From the NCBI GenBank assembly GCA_004352715.1, contig SCFE01000028.1, positions 1,767,619 to 1,831,618 of the forward strand: a stretch of 64,000 bases of DNA. Direction: 5' to 3'. This document shows, piece after piece, positions 25,635 through 36,919 of the stretch. The position numbers were made by a program, and so were the translations under genes. Under the pieces are notes generated by a model. It was not told where the DNA came from, searched no databases, and saw only the letters and a program-made list of their open reading frames with translations. How positions within the stretch are numbered: the first letter of the stretch is position 1; the number at the start of each line of letters is the position of its first letter. The DNA is from Hofstenia miamia (taxonomy: Eukaryota > Xenacoelomorpha > Acoela).

Positions 25635-26462
25635 TAGCAAAATAAGAACTCCAATAGAACCAGAAGTCCATCTGGTTCAACATAAATGTTTATTGATCAG
25701 AGCATAGGAGGCCGACATAAATCTGTTGAATGTTTCAAAAATTAGACACTTAATGCTAAAAATACTAAATATTGTTAGATTGAAGTATAAAAAGTTGTAA
25801 TTTCTTAAAAAATTAATCAGTTCTATAAAGCTTAGCATTTCAATTTCATGGTTGCATGGTTGGCATGGTAAGTTTAAAATTCAATAAGCTAAATTTACAG
25901 ATGGGGATCTTACATCGATATAGAAACTCTTGTAGAATTATCGGATTATTACTTGTCCTGTTCATTAGCATGGAACACTGCTCTTCCTTATCCACGCCAT
26001 TTTCACGGAGTACACAAATGTATCAACTATTAAAGCAACTATGTACACTATAGCAATGACATAAGCAATAAACGTTAATGTGTAAAAAACAACTTTAGTG
26101 ATTAAACGCAATTTATTGCAACTTTGTTTAGATTTTCTCACTAAGATAGAGAATTTTTTAATCTATTTCCAGCTAATGACCGGCCTTGTTCGTTCTCATT
26201 GCTACATTAAACTGCGGTTCAACCCTCTTCATGTTCACTTCTTATTTAAGAAGGAACCCAATCAACTAAAATCTAATCAAAGACATTAAAATTAATTCAA
26301 ATCAAGAAATTTATCTCTTGTGTCTGACCAACTCATGCATTTATTTTACATTGATGAATTCGTCGTAGTGTGATTCTGTGACACAAGATTGTTACTAGTC
26401 TCAGTCCAATTTAGTCCCATTCGATTTGTGCACAGTCCCATACCAGTCATGCAATTTTTTTG

Positions 26463-27795
26463 GCCCCATGTGGTCCAACGGAATAGCTTCTATTTTGGTC
26501 AAAATCGCAGAAAAAACATTAATAAAATTGCAAAATCTCATTTTTTCTTCGCTTATGACCCCAGCCACAGTAAATCTCACGGATACTGAATTGTCTAGCA
26601 GAACTCATTTGCATTACTTCTGCTTCATAAACCGCCAGTTATTTGTTAAAATATTTTACGCCCGATGTTCGAGAAAACTGTCTTTCCATTGACATTGGGC
26701 TGCCCACAAAACACTAGTTGTCAATACATTGCATATACTTGCAACTGCAATTCCTTTTAATTACTTAACAAATTAAATTGGTGATATAGATCTGTTGAGT
26801 TAGACGCCACTTTAAAAATCTAAGAAACAAACAAATGTTTAATGTACTTAAACATAAACATCTATAATGCAGAACACTGGTGCATCTATGTGGATCATCA
26901 CCATAGTTTTTAATATTTCTTTTAAATTTTTGCAATTTTTTTAATTAATAAAAATCGAAGTTGAAAACCCAAAGGAGAGGGGGACATTCCACCACGCCTG
27001 ATATATTTATATTTCGGAGATGGCAACCTAGGTACATTATATCCAGGTTCAGACTGCAATTAGATTTTAGTATTTTGCGTTCGATATTATACTTAGTATG
27101 AATGGCTAAGATATGTACAGTTACGAAGCCAGATTTATGTCGAGATCACGAACATGACACCTACTTTTTGCAATGAGCTATTATATTAATTACACCTTTT
27201 GTTTAATGCTTTTGTTCTGATTTGTACTTGAAGTATACTGTCCATTAGAATGAATAATTATTTGAATAGTGTTTATGTGTCATTAACTTTGGGTAAAATT
27301 CTATTGTTGCTTATGCTATTTCTATGACTGCTCTACACAGCTTTGTTATATCTGAAATTGTAGGCCAACGTCATCTAGACAGATATTAGACGATCTACTG
27401 CCTCCAATTTTTTCCATAGACTTTTGCCTTAAGCTTAATCCATTTCCCCTCTATTCTAATTTGGTATGCTTTCTTTCTCCACCCTGTGTTCTTCTCTTTT
27501 TCTTTTATTGTAATTTTTGTATAATTTTATGTTTTAGATATATTTAAGTTTTCAAAAAATTAGTCATAAAAGTATTTCCTTATAAAATCTTTAGTTTATG
27601 ATATGTACGAAATGTTGCTGCTAACAAGTAGTTTTCGAAAAAGTGTGTTTTTGACTTCCAATTCTTTGAATTTATTCTCTGGGAAAAGGTATATCTAGAT
27701 ATGCAATGGCATTATTAAAATTTTTGCAACAGTCTTAATTTATCACGTCTCGAATATTAATCTCTATATCTAGAAACTCTCATCATTGTTTTTAG
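26463..27795. other. Intron tail, no feature seen
   Basis: Unique AT-rich sequence follows the duplicated block and leads to a pyrimidine-rich tract and the acceptor at 27795. No exon was recognised. Confidence 0.5.
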
Positions 27796-28444
27796 GCTGG
27801 AAGAGCGTGATGATGTTAACACCAAGACACACATAATGAAGGACCCCTTTCAAAAAGTTCGCAGAAGAGCCAATGCGCATGCCAGCAAGCGGAAAGAACG
27901 CGAGAGTAAGCTAACGAACAGTACACCTACTCTTCATTGGACACAAGCAGCAGAAGAAATTGGCGTGGAATGCAGTGTAAAGAAGAACCATAAGCCAATC
28001 GAATCAGATGTCAATGTCAAAACATTTAACATTGTCAATGATCTTATTGATCTTAGAATCATCCAGAAAGAGGACCCACCAATGAAACCAAGTAAAAACA
28101 TTTCTGACTTCAAAACTTACAGACACAAACCTCTTGAAAATAGCATACCTCAGTTTGGAAGACTTAAGGACGTTAGTTTGAGGAATGAAAAGCAATTGAC
28201 AAAGACATTCACTCCGCACCTGACTGCAGATATACCCACTCTTCCTCAGATAGATTCGCATCGATCTGAAGCTAGTGGTAAGGGTTCAGGCTATCTCACA
28301 CTCAGTGAAGCATCAAAGCCATTTGTAGACTCATTTTTAGAAAAGCAAACAACTGAGAAACTAGATGCTGCAATACTATGTAAACAGTGGGTGAAAAGTC
28401 TAAAACATATTCAGTTCGAGGTGGGCTCTTTTACAGCAGATTGA
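27796..28444 (+). CDS. 3'-terminal coding exon of an unrecognised gene
   Basis: The exon follows the acceptor ttgtttttag|g and reads LEERDDVNTKTHIMKDPFQK then VRRRANAHASKRKERESKL, a strongly basic charged stretch. About 175 polar residues follow, with motifs such as LHWTQAAEEIGVECS and IPQFGRLKDVSLRNEKQLTK, ending VGSFTAD at the stop (28442-28444). The entry phase matches the donor at 10881, restoring an Arg codon. Codon usage and GC content are distinctly higher than the surroundings, and the frame is uninterrupted for 215 codons. No signal peptide, membrane segment or known domain is evident; it looks like a largely disordered intracellular protein. An in-frame ATG at 27836 could be mistaken for the start, but the frame is open upstream to the splice site. 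Confidence 0.75.
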
Positions 28445-28642
28445 AGGAGTCTGGTTTCTTAGAAGAACTCAATCGTTGCTTGTTTTCAAAATGTACTAGA
28501 AAAATGAATAGTAAAAGCTAATAGGAAATTAGGCAATTTGTTCATTCATAGCAAATAGCTAAATCATATGTCTAAAAAATTAATTCTACCACAAACAGTT
28601 ATTAGGTTTTTATGTTCATTTCAAACCGTTTCACTTAAGTGT

Positions 28643-28758
28643 AATAAAACTAATTTAAGATATTTGGGACGCTGCATATTTACTATATTTAGTATAAATA
28701 GCACTGGTTTAAAAAAATCAGTGCTCTAAAAAAATTATATTCATCAAAATTTAATAAA
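28643..28758 (+). terminator. 3' UTR polyadenylation signals
   Basis: Canonical AATAAA occurs at 28643-28648 and 28753-28758, about 200 and 310 bases after the stop codon, consistent with the 3' end of the plus-strand gene. Such hexamers are common in AT-rich DNA, so the exact site is uncertain. Confidence 0.45.
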
Positions 28759-30555
28759 GATTCGTGATTTTATTAAAATTTGGATCTTGTATTTCTTGTT
28801 GCTGCAGCATATTTAAAGGTTTTTCTATAATTTATACAATACGCAGTTATAAAGTTATAACGTTTATCCGGGTGTTGTTAATTATGGTAGTTTAATCGTG
28901 ATTTTAATCAACAAAATTTAAAAATAGATTGTTTTTTATTCGAAATTAGTTTTAATACTGCCATCATCTAGTAATGTTTATATATTAGTAAGCATAGTAT
29001 ATATGTGTATAGAAAGATTATTCATTTTGCTCTTATATTTTGCTTAAGGGATACTTTGTGTAAAAAATACTACAATTTAAATTTTAAATTTTCGAACGCA
29101 TTAGATAGCATTCATGCAATTCTAACATTTGTTTGAAAATTGCCTAAATGCAAAGCGAATTTTATACTTCAGTTGATGCCGAATCTATCAGTTACAAAGG
29201 CTTAAAGTTTGGCATGCGGTTTTGCAATTTGCTAAAAATAAAGTAGTTTCATTATCATATAGTTTTAATTTATTTTTCGTAGTTGTGATAGTCTTAATTG
29301 GTAGATATATCTCGTTTCATTTTCATAAAAAAGTAACCATTTTTTTAAAACACCAAATAGTTAACAAAATGTTTTTTTGGAAACACTATAGAAATACTAT
29401 TTTCCAATTCTCTTACTTTACCTATTTTTACAGGTATTGGAAAAATCCTGCTGTCATTAAAGATGTAGAGTTGTGTCTAAGATGGGTTCCTTATAATTTA
29501 GGTTTTCAATTTTGATACTTTTTTAGTATATTTACAATACTTTATCTAAAATAAATCCCTTTCCTTTTTAATCTCGTTTACCCATAAAGCCGGCACCAAC
29601 CAAATGAGAATTTAACCTGCATGGTAAATTAGGCTTATTAGGATACATGTACATTCAATATAAAATTTTGTAGGCAAAATTATAGTACGACCAATAATTT
29701 TGAAATCTGCAATTGTATTGAAATTTAAAAAATGTTGAAGAATTTTTTATTAAGAGTTTTGAATTAGAAAATGTTGTGTATTAACTGATTTTTGCGTAGG
29801 AACTTTCTACTTTAGGTATTGATTTTTAATTACTCTTTTGTATTGAAAATTTTCATAATTTAATTTTTTGTTACGAAGTTTTCAAATCAATTTATTGGCT
29901 TCTTGTTATTGTACTCTTTTATTCATTTATTTATAGACTTAATCTTGTAAAATACAAGCAAAGAAATAAAAATAATAATGTACAAAATAACATAAAAAAT
30001 GACTAATAAAAACTGTTAATTGAATTAAATGCTCGGGATGAGGGACAACTACATCTCAAATGATGTGTGAAGCTGTTTTCAAGTTTGTAAAAATTAACAG
30101 AATAGTTCCCATATAATTTTTGTAGGGATTTTAAACTGAATATGATTTATCGAAAAAGTTTATTGTTGATGACAAATGAATATAGTTTGCTAAGGGAGCA
30201 TTCATTCTAGGCTTGTTTATGAAATACTCAAAATTATAAATCAGTAATATATGCTAAGACTAGGCTAATGAAATTTCTTTCGAAATCTAATGGCTACAAT
30301 TTTTTTTCTCATACTAGTAAAAAGACAAAAATATATAATAAGCATGAGTTGGAACTTCTAAAATTAAAGCTGAAAAAAAATAAGTTGTATTTTCAACAAG
30401 CTGACTTATTTCGAAAAACCTTAGTGAAATCTAGGTTTTTAAAAAAAGTATAACAATATATTTGATGCAGTATATTTTCATGAATCGATAGCAAAATCAC
30501 GAAAGACATACTTCGTCAATATATTTAAAATATTTCGACATACAAAGATACAAAA
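28759..30555. other. Intergenic DNA, no convincing gene
   Basis: The region is AT-rich. An acceptor-like tract at about 29415-29432 precedes a short open stretch to 29515, but there is no partner exon. It is recorded under rejected observations. Confidence 0.5.
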
Positions 30556-30766
30556 CTAACAGTTTCTGTGAAATATGAATATTCTGTTTTCAACTGCTTC
30601 TGCACGACATCTACACCAATCTATTCCAACTTTTGCAAAATTTGTAGCTTGGCCTTCATCGAAAGCGGCTGCAATTCTAAATGAATGAAGCGGTTGGATT
30701 TTGATAACCATGTCGCTTTAGTATATCAATCACTTCAATTGGGACATCCTTTGGGAATCCGGCCAT
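30556..30766 (-). pseudogene. Small TATA-driven coding locus, frameshifted, unknown product
   Basis: On the minus strand an ATG (30766-30764) in good context (cgac ATG g) opens 29 codons: MAGFPKDVPIEVIDILKRHG, then YQNPTASFI and a stop at 30677. In the +1 frame across that stop the reading continues HSFRIAAAFDEGQATNFAKV, then GIDWCRCRAEA, and stops at 30556. Codon composition is balanced on both sides of the break, so a one-base indel in an ORF of about 70 codons is likely. That indel could be real decay or a sequencing error. A TATA box and a CRE-like site lie upstream. The family is not recognised. A very short genuine peptide gene or a retroposed fragment are alternatives. Confidence 0.35.
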
Positions 30767-30802
30767 GTCGAATCGAACTGTGTTGGTTGAATTGTTTCAA
30801 AG

Positions 30803-30810
30803 TTTATATA
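30803..30810 (-). promoter_or_regulatory. TATA box (TATATAAA) of the 30.7 kb minus-strand locus
   Basis: The minus-strand reading is gttctatataaactttg. The box starts 37 bases before the ATG, so transcription would begin just upstream of it with a 5' leader of roughly 10 bases. Confidence 0.35.
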
Positions 30811-30898
30811 GAACGTTGTTTACAAAAACTTTGACTCGGCACTGGTGACAATCACAATTTTCAAACATGGCGTGGTGTTGTCATTTACATTCTTTGTC

Positions 30899-30906
30899 TT
30901 ACGTCA
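30899..30906 (-). promoter_or_regulatory. CRE/ATF-like site TGACGTAA
   Basis: An eight-base match to the CREB/ATF family site lies about 90 bases upstream of the TATA box, in a GC-richer patch. It is suggestive only. Confidence 0.25.
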
Positions 30907-33037
30907 TCGTTGTCAAACATTTACTTATGCCAGTGTGTCACTTATGTAATATACTAAAATAGATCCTTAAAATAGTTTCTGTTTATGGTAATTGCAAGAA
31001 AATTATTTAAGCATTAAAATCTAAACAATGAAATGCATGCAAAGTGATTCAATAATAGTTACTGAAGATTCCTAAAAAATTTTGTGTGTCTAAGTTAAAA
31101 AACAATACACTTCAAATTGAATTTTTAATGAAGCAAGTTTTTGACAAATAAACTTCACTAATTAATATTTACAATCAAAATCTAGAGTTATTAACGAATT
31201 GAAGTTGTCTTAAATGGCACAAACATATGGAGATGATTTGATTATCCTTAAAAAATTTTAATCTGTGATGTCAGTACATTATAATATTTTTGTATTTTAT
31301 ACTAAATAAATTTCTCTTTCAGCATTAACACGATTAATTACAAATTATAGAGGGAAATACATTACAGTCACTTAGTTGTTAATTGACAAATGTCAAATGT
31401 CAAATGTCATTCACTACAATAATTCAGTAAATATTTAATTATCTAAATAATTAACATTATCATTAAATAATTTAACATTTTTAATGTTTCTAAGCCATTT
31501 GCCAGAGTTAGTTGTGTTTAGTTTATTAATATTCTGCAAGTAGAGTTCTTCGTCTACTGACCATTTGCAATCTGATATTAATGCCTTTGATCTTAGACTC
31601 TTCATAACGATTTTTTTTAATTCTATTAACAGCATACTTTCAATACTTTATAGAAGTAAACACCTCTGTTAATTTCTGAAAATAAATTTATATTAGAAGA
31701 AATTTTAAGAAATGTTAGACACTATGTCACAAGTGATCAAAATGTGGAAAAAGTTTTTGTTCAAACCTGGATATTTATACATAGATATATTCCTATACAT
31801 GCAAATTTACACTTAGTAAAAGGCTTAAAGCTCAACGATTTCTAAAATTGTCAAGTTATTAAAAAAATATTGCATATACCATTAAAAGACCATGCATTAA
31901 AAACCATTTAAATTACGTATACATGACAATTAAGAACTTCTTAACTTTAGCACTGTTTCAATTGTTCAATTTTTATAACGGTTTTGTTAGACCGTCTCCA
32001 CAGGTTACAAATCTTTTTAAGAGTAGTAATAGTATTACAAACATTAGAGAAATATATTAAATAGATTATTTCACATTAAAATATATTGTAGTATACTTGT
32101 TATTATGTGTCGAATGGCATCTACATCGCTCGGTTATTATAAATTTTATCTATAAATCTGCCAAAATACGTGACTTATCTATGTACATTGCTTAAAGTCC
32201 AAATTAAAGTAGTGCTTTACTTAAATTTATTTTATTTATATACATCAAGTTTACCTTTTAAAGAACTTTGTCCCTTGGAAGCGTGTTATTCTTGTTGATA
32301 TAAAAACACGATAATTTTGACATTATTTATGCTTAGTGCTCACTAGCAAAGTCTTTGCTGTTTAGATTAAATAGTACTGAGGTCCAAAACTAATTTTTTC
32401 AGTAGCATAAAACCATAAGTACCAGCTAAACCACAAAAAAATTCAATTTTTTTTAGCTGAAACAAATGTAATAAATAACATAAGGTAGTCACATTGTAAG
32501 AAATTATGTGAAAGCCAAAACTCTAAAAATCAAGGAACAAAAATATTTTGTGACATAATCATATACGTATATTTGATGATGTGAAATACTGGGTGATAAA
32601 AACTTTTCATGAGACGGAAATAATGCTATCATAAAATACTTCGTCTTCTGTTTCATGCTAAGAAAGAATATTTTGGCAATGTAATTTCAAGATTAATCAG
32701 CTTGCCTTAACCCAACCATGTCGGCAGCTACCTCAAAGATATGGGGTGGCTGGATGATCGCTCACAAAGTGGTTCAATTGCATATTTACATTGACCTGAC
32801 TTCATGTACTTCTTTATAAATTTTGATTACTAAAACTACATAATTTAGATTTCGATACGGGAACTTACTTCTTATGTTAAAATGGTACGCTTTCCAGTCT
32901 ATGAGTTGCTATTGAAACATAGTAGAGATGCCTAAAATGACTTAGTTTCGTAGTGTAGTTACACATATTCATTCTCAATGTTATTTTATTCGCCAGTTTG
33001 CAGCACGTTGAACATGTTTGTTGGGCTTAATCGTTTT
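30907..33037. other. Intergenic DNA, no gene seen
   Basis: The stretch is AT-rich with no motif-bearing frame. A short tgtcaaa triplication occurs at about 31388-31408. Confidence 0.55.
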
Positions 33038-33178
33038 GAGACCCCGCGCAAACAATACAACTTTAGTTGCTAAACCAATTAAAATAAGAAACCACATTGG
33101 AGAAATTCAAAATTATCCTATCACATTGCACGCTATAATTGGCATAGCAACAAAAGTTGTATTGTTTGCGGGGGCCTA
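33038..33178. mobile_element. Small MITE with CAAACAATACAACTTT inverted repeats
   Basis: The left arm (33041-33072; core gcaaacaatacaactttagt) and right arm (33145-33177; core caaaagttgtattgtttgcg) are near-perfect inverted repeats. Both begin at GC-rich ends (accccgcg and cgggggcct). The interior is about 70 bp and non-coding. No clear target duplication was found, so the superfamily is unassigned. Confidence 0.65.
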
Positions 33179-36150
33179 ACGTGAATATATTCCTATAGTG
33201 ACTCCTCTTTTCGAAAAGCTGACGTTTACAAAACAAATAATTTTACAATAGCAATTGCTGTCGTTCTTAATTACAGCTAGTCAAAATTATTTGTGGTAAT
33301 CAGTTAACTTATGCAAACAAAAAAATGATACTGAATTGATTTTCATGAAATTATATTGACTCCAAAGTATTTTGGGATGGCTCTAGCCCTCGCGAGACAC
33401 CTTGTCCTTACGTGAAATCTTGTAAGCACAACTTTAGGCTCCAAATTATTTGAACATCCGATTAGATTGTTGCTTCATCCTTATCAAGAGGTCTGAAACA
33501 GCCAATTTATCGGACTTCTGTCAACATCTGCTTGAAATCATATTATTACCTATATAATTCAGCAGAAAATGTCAACAACACTTATCTCTTAAATAGAAAT
33601 AGTTATTATAATACAAAAATACGTCTGCTGCTGCTTATAATTCATTATTGAAATGAAAACTTAGAAAGCATTTAATAAAAATCTAAATTTGATATTTGTA
33701 GGTGCAATATACAAAAAAGAATTGCATTCACTCTAAGCAACACCACCGAGAGTCAAAAGACGATAAAACTACATGTATATAGAACAGCCTCTGCATTATT
33801 GCTACACACAAACAATATTGTGAAGTAAGGATCCATACTGAGAGCACTGATAAAAAATATGTCCATCTAGTTTGTCAGAAATAGCAACGTCAAAAACTAG
33901 ATTGATGAACACTTGATGATTTGGGATTCTTATATATATATATATATTCTGTGGAAAAGGCAGCATTTCAAACACTTTTCTTGATTTCATAACAATATTT
34001 GCATTATTACATGCCACATGGACAGGAAAATATAAGAAAATAAGAGCATACTTTTAATCAATTTAGAAGACTTCAGCAGATTTTCATCCGACATGTCAAC
34101 ACCACTTTTAAAACAATTGTATTTATATGATTTTTACAGTTTTTTTCTTATATAGGTAGGAATTAAATAATTATATTCATGCTTATATAAAATAACTATT
34201 ATTGACAAGATACATCACTATTGAAATTTTAAACTATCCATGAGGTCAACGGAATTTTTGATAGACATCTTCATTAAAAATTTGTTTATACGTTCACGTA
34301 ATTTTTAGAAAAATAGCTACCACTACAAAAGAGCATATTGACACATAAATGCGTCTGTATCCAGATATTTCCAATATATTAATATGTTTGGACAAAATTG
34401 TTCTAAAATCTATTCTCTAGATTACTCGCGGTAGCTTTGGGTTAAGAACTGTGTTTCAGATATAAATCTATTTTGGCTGATGTAGTCAAAAAGCTTTCAC
34501 AGAAGAGGTTTTTTAGGAATCTTAAAATGTTGCTCAATAACATTTACATATCTCTGAAGTATGCTTTGTTCGTGTGTATTACAATAAAAGTGTACATTTC
34601 GAGACAGTTGATTGCTTTAACCATAATTTTCCTAAGCAACCATCACTAGTTATCATTTGAACAAGGGCTTAAAATTGGGCTTTTTCATCCATAAGGTGTG
34701 GATTTGAAAATTCAGACTGTGGGCCTAGAAATTTTGAATGTGGACCTTTTAAATTAGTTGAAATTCCCAGGTGTAGCAGAACCAAATTCTTAGTACAAAT
34801 GATTTTTTTTTAATTTCTTACAAAATAATTCTATGAAGTATTCATGAATGATGCGATTGTATTTTGTAATATAAGTTCGACTTTGGCATGCGCATCTTTG
34901 TTAAGATCAACATTGTCTTCCTTTTTACTGGCTTCCTTAAGCACACCGCATGAAAATACAATTGAATTATAGCCTCTGGTGCTAACTCATACAAATATTT
35001 CATTGCAAATAACCAAAGCAAAATAGCAAGGCAAACGCCAAACTTTGCTAACATTTTCATGCTTAGAGAGTAAGATATTGTTTCTGTGTGTAGTATTTGC
35101 TATGCTATGAGAAGAAATTAAGCCCTCCACATCTCAAGACACTACTTTCATTCCAATCACTCTAGTGAAAGCAATAAAAAGCCATTTCCATTCTTCAATG
35201 CAACTACAAATTAAAAGCTTAAAAAATTCAGCAACAACTGAAAATCCTGATAGCATATGCAGAAGAGCATCTAAATTGCAATCAAGTTGACGATTCAATT
35301 ACGTGACGGACCCCACCATCAACTTTCAAAATATTTCAAAAATGGACCGTTGAAGTGCAGTTTATCACCTTAATTCTCAATTTTTTTACATTTTTTATGA
35401 AATGTTTTATTTTTAGGCGGAAAAATTCACTATCAGAAGTCTGAGAGGGACGTTGCCCCCCCATGTCCCCGCCCTTAAATACACCAATGATTTGAAAACT
35501 TCAGATGAATTCTGTCTAAATTGTAAGAATAGATATCTCCTTATCAACACTTTCAACTATAAAGGAAATATAAAAGAAATCATAATTTCATTTCTGACTG
35601 CTTCAGTTTTTTTGGCTTACTGTAAAAGCTATGAGAGAATAACATGTAGTAATCGTAGAATCATTTCGGATGCTATCATCACGAATATGTTTAATTTTCT
35701 CCTCCTATCCAGATACCAAGGGTTCGGAAAGTTGGCCTTATAGCTGAGATATGGATGCGTTAAAATATTGCAATTAAATATGAGGCATTGGAAAGATTTA
35801 AAATATTTGTTTAGTCGATTGTATAAAAAGAGAGAATCGGCAGTAACAAAAAACGATTTTAAGAAGTCTCTAGCACTCGTTTCAACATTTTTCATTTATT
35901 CTAACTATTAACTGCTGCTCTCCAATTTTACAAAATAGCGAGAAAATATATTAATTAGAGCAAAGGCCGGCACTTTTAATACATTTGCGTGGTCTTGGAA
36001 AAAACATTTTGATAACAGCACATTACATGATATATTTTCTTGCTGCCAAATATTTCTGTCGCGCGATAGCGTACAAAAATTTATTCTAAGTGATATTCTT
36101 AAACACTGCATAGAAAATATTTTTTAACTTCTGTACAAAATGGCTCAGAA
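33179..36150. other. Intergenic DNA, possible transposon debris
   Basis: No recognisable gene was found. A less AT-rich strip at 35280-35475, ending in gttgccccccc and gtccccgccc, resembles the ends of some DNA transposons. I found no matching partner end. Confidence 0.4.
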
Positions 36151-36382
36151 TATTTATATAGCTTCCGAATCTTTCTGTGAGGCGAAACAATGTTCTGCTT
36201 CAACAAAAATATTGGATAGATATTGGGGCAATTTGAGTTTTATTCACACATATAATTGTTGAGATTTCAAAGTTAAAAAAATCCAAATTGCCCCAAAATC
36301 TATCAAATATTTCATTTGAAGAAAACCACGACAAAATACGTATTGCTTCGCCATGCAGAAAGACTTCTAAGCTACATAAATA
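36151..36382. repeat. Imperfect 232-bp fold-back element
   Basis: The left arm runs from tatttatatagctt through ctttctg, ggcgaa and ggatagatattggggcaat. It is mirrored by the right arm (attgcccc, tctatcaaatattt, ttcgcc, cagaaag, aagctacataaata). Arms exceed 90 bases with mismatches and one larger indel. It is non-coding and probably a degenerate MITE or inverted duplication. Confidence 0.65.
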
Positions 36383-36919
36383 CAACCCAATCAAAATAAA
36401 GAATACAGATTTTTATAAATTTACAAAGTTAGATTTTGAAATACATTCATAGAATAAATACATGTATTCTTAAATATTTAGAAATATCAATGTCAATTTC
36501 TAAATTAATTTACTATAACAACAAGATTACAGGCAGTGATGCATTTACCTGGCAGTCAGATTCGAATTAAGAAAAGCGTTCCCTTGCTCTTTAGATTTTA
36601 AGAGCAAATGTGAGAATTTGAAGTAATAAAATATGAAAATTAAAAATACACTAAGCAATTCCTTTTCTATTGTCCAAATAAAAAATCAACAGTATTATAA
36701 GCATCAATGGTTCTAAGAACATCACACCATATGTTTATCAAGGCAAGTGCAGTCTTAGATCATTTTTGAAGAGCTTCATTTGTGAACATGATGTCTATTC
36801 ATAGAAAACCCTGCATAGCCTGGAAAGGCAAATTCGCTGAAAATGTCTATATTTCGCAAACCAATGGCCAAGTTCAAATTGTGGAAAAACAAGTACATTT
36901 TTAAATGTTTTTATCAATG

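Larger units (their letters stand above)
24355..26462. repeat. 2.11 kb block, copy B
   Basis: This is the second copy of 22297-24353. It also contains the dispersed repeat (24814-24959) and a longer mariner derivative. Its right edge continues into unique sequence, while the left edge of copy A joins unique sequence, which is the geometry of overlapping haplotype contigs. Confidence 0.9.
10882..27795 (+). other. Putative intron of about 17 kb
   Basis: The donor gtgaaa at 10882 and the acceptor ttgtttttag at 27795 bracket it, in matching phase. No further exon was detected inside, though a short one could be missed. It hosts two dispersed repeats, a hAT-like remnant, two MITEs, a 199-N gap and the duplicated 2.1 kb block with the mariner derivative. 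If the block at 24355-26462 is an assembly duplicate, the true intron is about 2 kb shorter. Confidence 0.5.

Noticed and set aside
29415-29515. Acceptor-like tract followed by an open stretch (YWKNPAVIKDVELCLRWVPY)
   Set aside because: The acceptor is good and composition improves briefly, but there is no partner exon, no family match, and the frame stops after about 28 codons.
34664-35475. Strip bounded by aagggcttaaaattggg and gtccccgccc, thought to be a transposon
   Set aside because: The ends are not complementary in the right orientation and no target duplication was seen.
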